Source: DATBGE01 sp036558125
Lineage (GTDB): Bacteria > Gemmatimonadota > Gemmatimonadetes > Gemmatimonadales > GWC2-71-9
Assembly: GCA_036558125.1 (NCBI GenBank)
Contig: DATBGE010000026.1
Span: 1 to 64,000 of the forward strand
Length of the DNA: 64,000 nt
Direction: 5' to 3'
Below, piece by piece: positions 1 to 8,206 of the stretch. Position 1 is the first letter of the stretch. Each line of letters opens with the position of its first letter. The notes below the pieces were generated by a model. That model had not been told where the DNA came from. It saw nothing but the letters and a program-made list of their open reading frames with translations, and searched no databases. The position numbers were made by a program, and so were the translations under genes.

Positions 1-72
1 CTGCGGAACCCCAACTGGAAGAAGCCGACGTGGGACGATGTGCGGATTGCTCGACAACTGCTGGGAGATTGA
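1..72 (+). CDS. C-terminal fragment of an unidentified protein
   Basis: Reading frame 1 is open from the window edge to a TGA at 70-72 and gives 23 residues ending RIARQLLGD. The piece is too short to assign to a family. Its stop codon lies inside the first GATTGAG word of the heptamer array that follows, so the array has grown into or next to the 3' end of this gene. Coding status is inferred only from the open frame and from its position just before an intergenic region. Confidence 0.4.
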   Translation: MRNPNWKKPTWDDVRIARQLLGD

Positions 73-109
73 GGGATTGAAGATTGCAGATTTCAGATTG
101 AGGATTGCG
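67..109. repeat. Tandem degenerate heptamer array (GATTGAA-type)
   Basis: Five head-to-tail seven-base words occupy 75-109: GATTGAA, GATTGCA, GATTTCA, GATTGAG and GATTGCG. A sixth word, GATTGAG, sits at 67-73, separated by one G. The array covers the stop codon of the upstream gene. No inverted partner array is visible here. The word is nearly the same as the one at 25699-25768. The remaining 110-213 before the dnaB promoter shows nothing I can identify. Confidence 0.7.
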
Positions 110-213
110 TCCCAGAAGGAAAGTCTGAACGGGAATTGGCATTGTCGACACCTCCACATTTCTTTCAACACCCATTGATCCACACGTGTCGAAAACTTCG
201 CTGCGTTTTTCTG

Positions 214-242
214 TTGCGAGAAGGTCGGTGAATTTGTAGGAT
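214..242 (+). promoter_or_regulatory. Probable sigma-70 type promoter of dnaB
   Basis: TTGCGA at 214-219 and TAGGAT at 237-242 are separated by exactly 17 bp. The expected transcription start near 249 leaves a leader of about 45 nt before the ATG at 293. This argues against the upstream in-frame TTG at 242 being the true start of dnaB. The -10 shares a TAGnnT form with the HU and sucC promoters in this window. Confidence 0.5.
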
Positions 243-292
243 TGTGTTTGAGTAGAAGTGATCCTCTCCCCGCTGCACACTCGCCGTCAAAC

Positions 293-1699
293 ATGACCTC
301 AGTCTCGTTCGATCAGCCCTCCGTACCGGAGGCCACGCCCATTGGTGAAGTGCTCCGCGGCGTACCCTGGAGCAACGAAGCCGAGCAGGCTGTACTCGGT
401 GCGATGCTGTTGGACCAGGATGCGGCCCTCCGCGGCTCCGAGCTGCTGGAGGACAACCTGTTCTACCGTGAAGCGCACCGCCGGTTGTTTCGCGCGATGC
501 GACGTCTGGTGGAGCAGCGGGTGGTCATTGATCACGTCACGCTCCGGGATGACCTGCTCCGGCGCGGCGAGTTGGACGCCGCGGGAGGCGAGCTCTACAT
601 CGCGGAGCTGGTGGATGCGGTTCCCACCACGGCGAATCTCGAGGCCCATGCCGCGATCGTTCGCGAGAAGGCCATCCTGCGACACCTGATCGAGGCCGGC
701 ACCCAAATCGTCTCCCAGGCCTACGACGCCCGGCAGCCGGCCGGTGAGCTGCTCGACGCCGCCGAGTCGCGGATCTTCCAGATCGCGCAGCAGCGGAAAG
801 CCGAGGGGTTCGCCCGGCTCAAGGAGATGCTCTGGCCGACGATGGAGCGCATCGAAAAGCTCCATCAAGAAGGCAAAACGATTACCGGAGTCCCCAGCGG
901 CTTCGTAGACTTGGACGACATGACCTCCGGGTTCCAGCGCTCGGATCTGGTGATCGTCGCCGCTCGACCGTCGATGGGGAAGACTGCCTTCTGCCTCAAC
1001 GTCGCGGCACACGCCGCGGAGACCCACAGCGGTGTCGCGGTCTTCTCCCTCGAAATGAGCAAGGAGTCGTTGGTGCAGCGCCTGCTTTGCGCCGAGGCCC
1101 GGGTAGACAGCCAGCGGGTTCGCCGGGGGACACTGAGCGACTCGGACTTCACCATGCTGGCGCGAGCCGCGGGAGTGCTTTCCAGCTGTCCCATTTGGAT
1201 CGATGACACTCCCGCCCTGACCCTGCTCGAGATGCGGGCCAAAGCGCGGCGGCTTCGGATCGAGAATGACATCGGACTGATCGTGGTGGATTACCTGCAG
1301 CTGATGCGGAGCCCGCAGTACTCCGAGAACCGGGTGCAGGAGATCTCCGACATCTCCCGCTCGCTCAAGGCGCTCGCCAAGGAGCTGGAAGTTCCGGTGA
1401 TCGCTCTCTCGCAGCTCTCACGCGCGTCGGAACAGAGAGGCGGCGAGCGGAAGCCGATCCTCTCCGACCTGCGGGATTCCGGCGCCATCGAACAGGATGC
1501 CGATGTGGTCCTGTTCATCCACCGGCCGGAGATGTATGAGGGTCCGGTGGACAAGGACGGCAACAGTCTCGAAGGCAAGGCCGAGTTGATCGTCGCCAAG
1601 CATCGCAATGGCCCGACGGGCGTCATTGATCTCCACTTCTATAAGCAGTTCACCCGGTTCGCGAGTCAGACCGAGAGAGATGAGTCGGGCCATGCCTGA
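293..1699 (+). CDS. dnaB: Replicative DNA helicase DnaB
   Basis: A 468-residue protein of normal DnaB length. It is the hexameric 5'-3' helicase that unwinds DNA ahead of the replication fork and recruits primase. The N-terminal DnaB domain starts near residue 25 (VPWSNEAEQAVLGAMLL). The C-terminal RecA-like ATPase carries Walker A (ARPSMGKT, about residues 224-231) and a Walker B-like strand (LIVVDYLQLM, about 330). No intein interrupts it. I chose ATG 293 because the promoter at 214-242 places transcription downstream of the alternative TTG 242. The DnaB similarity begins well inside either version. radA follows after 14 bp. Confidence 0.96.
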   Translation: MTSVSFDQPSVPEATPIGEVLRGVPWSNEAEQAVLGAMLLDQDAALRGSELLEDNLFYREAHRRLFRAMRRLVEQRVVIDHVTLRDDLLRRGELDAAGGELYIAELVDAVPTTANLEAHAAIVREKAILRHLIEAGTQIVSQAYDARQPAGELLDAAESRIFQIAQQRKAEGFARLKEMLWPTMERIEKLHQEGKTITGVPSGFVDLDDMTSGFQRSDLVIVAARPSMGKTAFCLNVAAHAAETHSGVAVFSLEMSKESLVQRLLCAEARVDSQRVRRGTLSDSDFTMLARAAGVLSSCPIWIDDTPALTLLEMRAKARRLRIENDIGLIVVDYLQLMRSPQYSENRVQEISDISRSLKALAKELEVPVIALSQLSRASEQRGGERKPILSDLRDSGAIEQDADVVLFIHRPEMYEGPVDKDGNSLEGKAELIVAKHRNGPTGVIDLHFYKQFTRFASQTERDESGHA

Positions 1700-1713
1700 G
1701 CCTTGCGCGCGAC

Positions 1714-3090
1714 ATGGCTAAGCCCAGGTCGGTCTACCGCTGCACCGAATGCGGCCACGAGCACCCCAAGTGGGTCGGGCGCTGCGAGGGCTGTGGGGCG
1801 TGGAATTCAGTCGCGGAGGAGCCGATTGTCGTATCGGGCGGGAAGGCGGGAGGGCGGCAGGGCGGTCGCAGCTCCGGTTCCCGCCATACCGCCGTACCGA
1901 CCTACCGCCTTCGTGACATTGAAGAATCGCGGCTGGTTCGCTGGTCCACGGAACTCCCCGAGCTCGACTTCGTCCTGGGCGGCGGCATCGTCCCGGGCTC
2001 GATGACGCTGGTGGGTGGTGAGCCCGGTATCGGCAAATCCACCCTCCTGCTGCAGGCGGCCGCCAGACTCGAGGCTGGCGGTCGCTCTGTGCTCTACGCG
2101 AGTGGAGAGGAGTCCGTCGAGCAGCTCCGGCTCCGGGCCGACCGGCTGGAGGAGGATGCAGGGCCGGTTCATGTGATCGGTGAGACCAGCCTGGAAGGAG
2201 TGATCGACGCATCCGCCCGGGTAGGCGCCGACATTCTCATTCTCGATTCGATCCAGACCGTCTACACCGAGCTGCTGGACAGCGCACCGGGCAACGTCGG
2301 CCAGGTGAGAGAGTGCGCCGCACGCCTGATGCGCTTCGCCAAGGAATCGGGAGCGGCGGTCATCGTGGTCGGCCACGTCACCAAGGGCGGGGGCCTGGCC
2401 GGTCCCAAGACCTTGGAGCATATCGTCGATACGGTGCTCTACTTCGAGGGCGAGGCGTCGCTCGACTACCGCTTGCTCCGGGCGACCAAGAACCGCTTCG
2501 GCTCGGTGGACGAGATCGGCGTCTTCAGCATGACCAGTCACGGATTGGTCCCGGTGCCGAACCCATCGGCGCTGTTCCTGGAAGCCCGGGCCGCGGGCAC
2601 CAGTGGCAGTGCAGTCACCGCTCTCATGGAAGGCACGCGACCGGTGCTGGTGGAAGTTCAGGCCCTCGCGGCACGATCGGGATTTGGGACGCCCCAACGG
2701 GTCGCGACCGGCCTGGACCAGAAGCGCCTGGCGGTGCTCCTCGCGGTGCTCGAACGGAGGGGCGGGACATCGTTCGCCGATCTCGATGTCTTCGTCCAGG
2801 CGACGGCCGGGGTTCGTCTCTCCGAACCATCAGCTGACCTGGCGATCGCTGCGGCGTTGCTCTCGAGCGTGTTGAATCGGCCCTCACCCCCTGACGTCCT
2901 CTTCCTGGGAGAGATCGGGCTGGGCGGTGAAGTGCGTCCAAGCGGCGGGTTGGAGCGCCGGCTCGCGGAAGCCGCCCGACTGGGATTCCGTCGGGTCTTC
3001 ACCTCCGGCAAGACATTAGGCCCGATCCCCGGTCTCTCGATTGTTGGACTGGACCACGTTGAACAACTGGTGCGGGCGCTTGCCGCGTGA
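1714..3090 (+). CDS. radA: DNA repair protein RadA (Sms)
   Basis: A 458-residue RadA, the bacterial RecA-related branch-migration helicase used in recombinational repair. An N-terminal C4 zinc finger is complete (C10, C13, C24, C27). It is followed by Walker A (GGEPGIGKST, about residue 101) and the RadA-specific KNRFG motif (about residue 260). A C-terminal Lon-protease-like domain follows, inactive in the family. The gene lies 14 bp after dnaB, and its 3' end overlaps ispD, so the three are probably one transcript. Confidence 0.96.
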   Translation: MAKPRSVYRCTECGHEHPKWVGRCEGCGAWNSVAEEPIVVSGGKAGGRQGGRSSGSRHTAVPTYRLRDIEESRLVRWSTELPELDFVLGGGIVPGSMTLVGGEPGIGKSTLLLQAAARLEAGGRSVLYASGEESVEQLRLRADRLEEDAGPVHVIGETSLEGVIDASARVGADILILDSIQTVYTELLDSAPGNVGQVRECAARLMRFAKESGAAVIVVGHVTKGGGLAGPKTLEHIVDTVLYFEGEASLDYRLLRATKNRFGSVDEIGVFSMTSHGLVPVPNPSALFLEARAAGTSGSAVTALMEGTRPVLVEVQALAARSGFGTPQRVATGLDQKRLAVLLAVLERRGGTSFADLDVFVQATAGVRLSEPSADLAIAAALLSSVLNRPSPPDVLFLGEIGLGGEVRPSGGLERRLAEAARLGFRRVFTSGKTLGPIPGLSIVGLDHVEQLVRALAA

Positions 3091-3772
3091 TGTTGGTGTC
3101 GTAGTGGTAGCCGCAGGACGCGGCGAACGGCTCGGCGGCAAGGTCCCCAAGCAGTATCGTGAGATCGCCGGCGTCCCGATGTTGTTGCGTGCCCTCCGTC
3201 CGTTCACTTCCCATCCCGAAGTCGCCCAGGTCGTGGTCGCCTTGCCGGAGGAAGACGCCGGCAATCCTCCCGCATGGCTCGCGGCCCTCACCGGTGGCTC
3301 GCTGCTGCTCGTTCCGGGCGGTGCAGCGCGAGGCGACTCAGTTGCGGCCGGGCTCGCGGCCCTGTCCCCCGCATGCGAGATCGTGCTGGTCCACGACGCC
3401 GCTCGGCCCTTCGTCGGCCGGGAGTTGATTGACGCCGTCATCCAAGCCGCCCGAACCGGAGTGGGAGCCGTGCCGGCCCTGCCGCTGAGCGACACGGTGA
3501 AGGAGAGCGAAGGACCGTCGAACCCAACAGTCAAGCGAACGGTTCCGCGCGATCGGCTATGGCGGGCCCAGACCCCGCAAGGGTTTCCTCGAGAACTCCT
3601 GGTTCGTGCGCATACTTCAGCGAGTGGCGAAGGCGCGAGCGACGACGCGGCTCTGGTGGAACGGCTGGGTCACGAAGTTCGTCTGGTGCCAGGCTCCGAG
3701 CGAAACCTCAAGGTGACGACCACCGAGGACCTTCGGCTGGCCGAGCTGATCGCGAAGATCAGTGAGGAGTAA
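3080..3772 (+). CDS. ispD: 2-C-methyl-D-erythritol 4-phosphate cytidylyltransferase
   Basis: About 230 residues. The enzyme transfers CMP from CTP to methylerythritol phosphate in the non-mevalonate isoprenoid pathway. The nucleotidyltransferase signature is at the N-terminus (VVVAAGRGERLGGKVPKQY). VHDAARPF in the middle matches the family. I chose the TTG at 3080, overlapping the radA stop, because it starts the protein 8 residues before the first conserved strand. A TTG at 3041 would add 13 residues encoded inside radA. The last two codons and stop lie in the left arm of a heptamer hairpin. No ispF is adjacent. Confidence 0.9.
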   Translation: MPRDVGVVVVAAGRGERLGGKVPKQYREIAGVPMLLRALRPFTSHPEVAQVVVALPEEDAGNPPAWLAALTGGSLLLVPGGAARGDSVAAGLAALSPACEIVLVHDAARPFVGRELIDAVIQAARTGVGAVPALPLSDTVKESEGPSNPTVKRTVPRDRLWRAQTPQGFPRELLVRAHTSASGEGASDDAALVERLGHEVRLVPGSERNLKVTTTEDLRLAELIAKISEE

Positions 3773-3864
3773 TGAGTAGGGAGTAAGGGTGAGAAGGGAG
3801 ACCAGTGGCCCAGGGCGCCGAGGAACAACTCCTCACTCCTTACTCCTTACTCATTACTCCTTAC
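3761..3864. repeat. Inverted pair of heptamer arrays between ispD and the phosphatase gene
   Basis: The left arm has words GAGTAAT, GAGTAGG and GAGTAAG at 3767-3787, with weaker flanking units. The right arm has five words at 3828-3862: ACTCCTC, ACTCCTT, ACTCCTT, ACTCATT and ACTCCTT. The arms are reverse complements over most of their length and could pair into a stem of more than 20 bp across a roughly 30 nt loop. The left arm includes the ispD stop codon. The right arm ends 10 bp before the next start. There is no T-run after the stem, so it is not a classical terminator. Confidence 0.8.
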
Positions 3865-3873
3865 ATTCCAGCC

Positions 3874-4347
3874 ATGACTCGGGTCTTGCTGATCTGTACC
3901 GGCAACACGTGCCGTAGTCCGATGGCCGAGATCTTGTTGCGCGAGGCATTGGAGCGGCGGGGTGTGGATGGGGTAACGGTTGCGTCGGCCGGCACCGGGG
4001 CCTGGGATGGCGCTCCGGTTTCGGAGGGTGCCTATCTCGTCGCCCTGGAGCACGGGTTGGATCTCTCGGAGCACCGCGCCCGGTTGCTCACCCGGGAGAT
4101 GGCGCAGGACGCCGATCTCATTTTCACCATGTCGCGCCATCATCGGGCGAGGGTCAACGATCTTGGCGGTGCCGACAAAGTTTTCGTGCTGGGCGAGTAT
4201 GCCGGGCGTGTGGGAGAATCGGCCGAAGTTCGCGACCCCTTTGGGGGCGATCTCGAAGGCTACCGCCAGACCTACGACGAGCTCGCCGAAATGACCGACG
4301 CCGCGGCGGACCGCCTGGTACGGGAGCGATCGGGTGATCGGCGGTAG
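3874..4347 (+). CDS. Low-molecular-weight protein-tyrosine-phosphatase family protein
   Basis: A 157-residue protein of the family that hydrolyses phosphotyrosine through a cysteinyl-phosphate intermediate. The P-loop CX5R sits at the extreme N-terminus (C8-TGNTC-R14, then SP). The general-acid Asp is in VRDPFGG near the C-terminus. An in-frame upstream start at 3805 would be encoded by the heptamer hairpin, so I use ATG 3874. The gene overlaps aroE by 14 bp. Partners could be a tyrosine kinase of exopolysaccharide export or arginine phosphates (YwlE type). The context does not decide between them. Confidence 0.88.
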   Translation: MTRVLLICTGNTCRSPMAEILLREALERRGVDGVTVASAGTGAWDGAPVSEGAYLVALEHGLDLSEHRARLLTREMAQDADLIFTMSRHHRARVNDLGGADKVFVLGEYAGRVGESAEVRDPFGGDLEGYRQTYDELAEMTDAAADRLVRERSGDRR

Positions 4348-5137
4348 CACCCGGGTCTTCGCCATCCTCGGCGATCCCCTCAAGCACTCGCTGTCACCGG
4401 CGATGCACAATGCTGCCTTCCGGGCGCTGGGCCTCGACGCCGCGTACGTCCCGCTCCGCTGCCATACCACCGATGTTCCCGGACTCGTCACGGCGCTCGC
4501 CAGCGCCGGCGGCGGAGGGAACGTCACCATCCCCCATAAGGAAACCGCCGCCAAGGCAATCACCCGGCCCAGCGATCGAGTCCAGCGGCTGGGAGCGTGT
4601 AACACCTTCTGGGGCGAGGACACCGCCGTCGTCGGTGACAATACCGACGTGGATGGTCTGAAAGAGGCGCTGCGGCTACTCGAGGCGCCCACGAACGCGT
4701 GGCTGGTGGCGGGAACCGGTGGTGCTGCCCGGGCGGTAGTCGCCGCGGCCCGGGAGGCGAGGGCGGCCGTGGCCATTCGGTCTCGGGATCCCGGGAGGCG
4801 TCAGGCATTCGAGGCGTGGGCGAAGGATCAGGGGGTCGCCCTCGCTCGATCCGCCGACTGCGAAGTGATGATCAACGCCACTCCCCTCGGCCTCCATCCC
4901 GGTGATCACCTCCCTCTCGCCGTGGACGATGCCCCGGAGGCGCAGATCGCGCTGGACCTGATCTACGCCCCCGGAGAAACCGCATGGGTCCGTCTCATGC
5001 GGCAGGGCGGTTTGCGCGCAGCCGATGGTCGGGCGATGCTGGTTGCGCAGGCAGCCCAGTCATTCCGCCGCTGGTTTCCCGAGGAAGACCCGCCGATTGA
5101 AGTGATGAAGGCGGCGGTGAACGATGCACTTCGCTGA
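4334..5137 (+). CDS. aroE: Shikimate dehydrogenase (NADP+)
   Basis: A 267-residue AroE, which reduces 3-dehydroshikimate to shikimate in aromatic amino acid synthesis. The N-terminal substrate domain shows GDPLKHSLSPAMHN, with the serines that bind shikimate, and NVTIPHK with the catalytic Lys. NTDVDG carries the conserved Asp. The Rossmann loop GTGGAARA follows. The GTG start overlaps the phosphatase gene and the 3' end overlaps comF, which implies translational coupling. Confidence 0.95.
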   Translation: MIGGSTRVFAILGDPLKHSLSPAMHNAAFRALGLDAAYVPLRCHTTDVPGLVTALASAGGGGNVTIPHKETAAKAITRPSDRVQRLGACNTFWGEDTAVVGDNTDVDGLKEALRLLEAPTNAWLVAGTGGAARAVVAAAREARAAVAIRSRDPGRRQAFEAWAKDQGVALARSADCEVMINATPLGLHPGDHLPLAVDDAPEAQIALDLIYAPGETAWVRLMRQGGLRAADGRAMLVAQAAQSFRRWFPEEDPPIEVMKAAVNDALR

Positions 5138-5843
5138 CATCACACGAGCTCTTCGGGCGGCCGAACGGCTGCTGTTGCCGCCCGAATGTCTCCTCTGTCA
5201 CGAACCGGTCGAGGAACGCGCCGGAGATTCCCTGATTTGCGAACTGTGCCAGAGTCGGTGGCGCAGGCTTCCAGAGCCGGTCTGCAGCCGGTGTGGACAG
5301 CCGCTCGATCCCGGAATCAGCTGCCGGATCTGCGAGGCTTGGCCCGGTGCATTGCAACGGGTGCGCAGCGCGGTCTGGTTCGACGGCTCGGTAAGGGGAG
5401 CCATCCATCAGCTCAAATACGAGGGCTGGTGGAGAGTGGCGGAGGTGGCGGCGCGCAGTATGCGCCGCCTGGAACCACTGGAACCGGGTGTGGTCCTCGT
5501 TCCCGTTCCTCTCGCCCAGAAAAGACTTCGGCGCCGGGGGTACAACCAAAGCGAACGCATCGCCCGGGCGTTGGGCTCGCTTCGTGGACTGTCGGTCAGG
5601 GAGGACCTGCTCAGCCGGGTGCAGGAGACGGCGACGCAGACGGCCCTCACCCCGGAAGCCAGAAAGGCAAACGTGGAACGAGCCTTTCGAGCGAGCCCCA
5701 TCCGGTCCGACCGCTTCGTCCTGGTGGACGATGTGTTCACCACCGGGGCGACGCTCGCGGCCGCCGCACTGGCGTTGGCCGAGGCTGGAGCGGCACGCGT
5801 GGAAGCGGTTACCTTTGCTCGCGCGACGGTACCGATCGCGTAA
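5124..5843 (+). CDS. comF: ComF family phosphoribosyltransferase-like protein
   Basis: A 239-residue ComF/GntX-type protein. Two CxxC pairs near the N-terminus form a zinc-ribbon (CLLCHEP, CELCQ, then CSRCGQ and CRIC). The C-terminal half has the PRPP-binding signature (LVDDVFTTGATL). In naturally competent bacteria ComF helps transformation at the cytoplasmic side. Its enzymatic substrate is not established, and presence alone does not prove competence. It overlaps aroE by 14 bp and is followed directly by a heptamer array. Confidence 0.9.
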   Translation: MHFADITRALRAAERLLLPPECLLCHEPVEERAGDSLICELCQSRWRRLPEPVCSRCGQPLDPGISCRICEAWPGALQRVRSAVWFDGSVRGAIHQLKYEGWWRVAEVAARSMRRLEPLEPGVVLVPVPLAQKRLRRRGYNQSERIARALGSLRGLSVREDLLSRVQETATQTALTPEARKANVERAFRASPIRSDRFVLVDDVFTTGATLAAAALALAEAGAARVEAVTFARATVPIA

Positions 5844-5846
5844 GAA

Positions 5847-5867
5847 AGTACCTAGTACCTAGTACCT
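5847..5867. repeat. Three perfect AGTACCT heptamers after comF
   Basis: AGTACCT is repeated three times without change, starting 3 bp after the comF stop codon. The word junction CTAG and the internal GTAC are self-complementary, so the array is partly palindromic. A fourth, degraded copy (GGTGCGT) may follow. I see no clear promoter between here and gapA. Confidence 0.7.
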
Positions 5868-5919
5868 GGTGCGTGAGTATTGCAGCATTGGGATCAACCA
5901 TCGTGGGGAGCGAGAGGGA

Positions 5920-6930
5920 ATGAGCATCAAGGTGGGCATCAACGGCTTCGGCCGGATCGGGCGTAACGTGGTGCGGGCGGCTCAGAAGATGGGCGCCAAG
6001 GACATTGATTTCGTCGCGGTGAACGACATCACCGATACCGCGACACTCGCGCATCTTCTCAAGTACGACTCGGTCCATGGCCGGTACGAGGGCGATGTCT
6101 CGGCCAAAGGAGACGCCATCGTCGTGAACGGCGACTCCATCAAAGTCCTGGCGGAGAAAGACCCCGCCAAACTTCCCTGGAAGGACCTGGGGGTTGACCT
6201 GGTGCTCGAGTCCACCGGGCGCTTCACCGATCGGGATCAGGCAGCGAAACATCTCGAGGGTGGGGCGAAGAAGGTGGTCATCTCTGCGCCAGCCAAGAAG
6301 GAAGACATCACGATCGTGATGGGGGTCAACCATGACAAGTATGACCCCGCGAAGCATCACGTCATCTCCAATGCCAGCTGCACCACGAACTGTCTTGTTC
6401 CGGTCGTGAAGGTGGTGATCGACAAGTTCGGATTCGTGAACGGCTTCATGACCACGGTCCATTCGTACACCAACGACCAGAACATCCTCGACCTGCCTCA
6501 CAAGGACCTGCGGCGCGCCCGCGCCGCCGCGATGTCGATCATTCCCACGACGACCGGGGCGGCGAAAGCCACGAGCCTCGTAATTCCGGAGGTGAAGGGC
6601 AAGATCGACGGCGTGTCGCTCCGGGTCCCGACAGCCGATGTGTCGATCGTGGAACTCACCTGCACGGTGAAGAAGAGCACGTCCATCGACGAGGTGAACG
6701 CTGCCTTCAAGGATGCCGCCAAGGGAGGGCTCAAGGGGATTATCGCGGTGAGCGACGAACCCCTGGTCTCGGCGGACTACATCGGAAACCTCAGCTCGAG
6801 CACCGTGGACCTCGCTTTGACCAACGTCATCGAGGGCACGCTGGTCCATGTCTCGTCCTGGTATGACAACGAGATGGGCTACTCCGCGCGCTGTGTGGAT
6901 CTGATTCGGTACATCGGGAGCAAGCTGTAA
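5920..6930 (+). CDS. gapA: Glyceraldehyde-3-phosphate dehydrogenase, type I
   Basis: A 336-residue GAPDH that oxidises glyceraldehyde 3-phosphate to 1,3-bisphosphoglycerate. The Rossmann start INGFGRIGR is at residues 8-16. The catalytic Cys is C154 in SNASCTTNC. The Asp after the second strand (VNDITD) favours NAD over NADP, from family knowledge. ATG 5920 has a good ribosome site (GAGAGGGA). An upstream in-frame start at 5869 falls in the spacer. pgk and tpiA follow, forming a lower-glycolysis cluster. Confidence 0.97.
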   Translation: MSIKVGINGFGRIGRNVVRAAQKMGAKDIDFVAVNDITDTATLAHLLKYDSVHGRYEGDVSAKGDAIVVNGDSIKVLAEKDPAKLPWKDLGVDLVLESTGRFTDRDQAAKHLEGGAKKVVISAPAKKEDITIVMGVNHDKYDPAKHHVISNASCTTNCLVPVVKVVIDKFGFVNGFMTTVHSYTNDQNILDLPHKDLRRARAAAMSIIPTTTGAAKATSLVIPEVKGKIDGVSLRVPTADVSIVELTCTVKKSTSIDEVNAAFKDAAKGGLKGIIAVSDEPLVSADYIGNLSSSTVDLALTNVIEGTLVHVSSWYDNEMGYSARCVDLIRYIGSKL

Positions 6931-6938
6931 AGGAAAAA

Positions 6939-7000
6939 GGACGGGGGACTGGGACTGAGTTTCTGATGTCGCGGGGCCCGCACTCAGTCCACGGTCCTCG
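6939..7000. repeat. Inverted repeat between gapA and pgk, with weak heptamer structure
   Basis: GGACTGAGT at 6952-6960 pairs with ACTCAGTCC at 6982-6990. A second short palindrome, GCGGGGCCCGC, fills the loop at 6971-6981. The left arm can be read as seven-base words (GGACGGG, GGACTGG, GACTGAG) and the right as AGTCCAC, GGTCCTC. It resembles the clearer heptamer hairpins elsewhere but is more decayed. With no T-run it is more likely an mRNA-processing or stability structure than a terminator. Confidence 0.5.
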
Positions 7001-7015
7001 ACACTTTCTGCCAAC

Positions 7016-8206
7016 ATGAAACGATCACTGGCTTCGCTGCCGGCCGCCGGCCTCGATGGTCGACGGGCCTTGGTGCGGGTGGACTTCAACTGTCCGATCA
7101 AAGACGGTGTGGTCACCGACAACACCAGGATCCGTGCGTCGCTGCCCACCATTACCTACCTCCGGGAGAAGGGCGCGCGGGTGGTGCTCTTGTCCCACTT
7201 GGGAAGGCCCAAGGGCGGACCTGATCCCAAGTACTCCCTGGCCCCCTGCGCCCGGGAGCTGGAGCGCCTGCTCGGTGCACCCGTGAGTTTCATCGGAGAT
7301 CCCGCCACACCGGATGCGGTGACGGTGACCAAGCGGCTGCCCCGCGGCGGGGTCGCCATCGTGGAGAACACCAGGTTCTACCCGGGCGAAGAAAAGAACG
7401 ACCCCCAGCTCGCGAAGACCTTCGCCGCGCTGGGTGACCTCTACGTGAACGACGCGTTCGGGTCGGCCCATCGCGCTCACTCGAGCACCGAGGCGGTCGC
7501 CAAACTCCTCAAGCCCGCCGTTGCGGGATTTCTCATGGAGCGGGAGCTCCAGTACCTGGGCGAAGCGCTGCATCAGCCGAAGCGGCCGTTCGTGGCCGTG
7601 CTGGGCGGAGCCAAAGTCTCCGGAAAGATCGATCTGATCGAGAACCTGCTGCCCCGGGTCGATGCCATCCTGATCGGAGGCGCAATGGCCTGTACCTTCT
7701 TCCGGGCGATGGGCCTCGAGACCGGGAAATCGCTGGTCGAAGAAGATCGCGTTGAGCTGGCGAAGGGCCTGATCAAGCAGGGTGGAGAGCGGTTGGTGCT
7801 TCCGGTCGGCGCAGTCATCGCCCAGGAACTCAAGGGCGATGCCGAGACCAAGGTTGTCGCGAGGGACAAGATCCCCGCCGGCTGGGCGATGTTCGACATC
7901 GATCCCAAGACCGAAAAAGACTTCGCTGCTCGCATCGCCGCCGCCGGCACCGTGGTCTGGAACGGACCGATGGGAGTGTTCGAAACCCCGCCCTTCGATC
8001 ACGGAACTCTCGCGGTGGCTCACGCACTCGCGGATGCTACGGGTCGCGGCGCCATCACCATCGTCGGTGGTGGCGATTCTGCGGCCGCCGTCGCGCAGGC
8101 GGGACTCGAGAGCAAGATGACCCACGTGTCGACTGGGGGTGGGGCGTCCCTCGAGTTCCTCGAGGGGAAGACGCTCCCGGGCGTGGCCGCTCTCGACGAC
8201 GCCTGA
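7016..8206 (+). CDS. pgk: Phosphoglycerate kinase
   Basis: A 396-residue PGK that transfers phosphate from 1,3-bisphosphoglycerate to ADP. The signature RVDFNCPI is near residue 22. The substrate-binding histidine/arginine region is LLSHLGRPKG. The nucleotide-binding segment VLGGAKVSGKI is mid-protein and the C-terminal GGGDSAAA glycine run is intact. The stop codon overlaps the tpiA start (TGATG), so the two are translationally coupled. Confidence 0.97.
   Translation: MKRSLASLPAAGLDGRRALVRVDFNCPIKDGVVTDNTRIRASLPTITYLREKGARVVLLSHLGRPKGGPDPKYSLAPCARELERLLGAPVSFIGDPATPDAVTVTKRLPRGGVAIVENTRFYPGEEKNDPQLAKTFAALGDLYVNDAFGSAHRAHSSTEAVAKLLKPAVAGFLMERELQYLGEALHQPKRPFVAVLGGAKVSGKIDLIENLLPRVDAILIGGAMACTFFRAMGLETGKSLVEEDRVELAKGLIKQGGERLVLPVGAVIAQELKGDAETKVVARDKIPAGWAMFDIDPKTEKDFAARIAAAGTVVWNGPMGVFETPPFDHGTLAVAHALADATGRGAITIVGGGDSAAAVAQAGLESKMTHVSTGGGASLEFLEGKTLPGVAALDDA

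Noticed and set aside
242..292. N-terminal extension of dnaB from TTG 242
   Set aside because: The predicted promoter ends at 242, so this segment would be at or before the transcription start. The extra 17 residues have no DnaB character.
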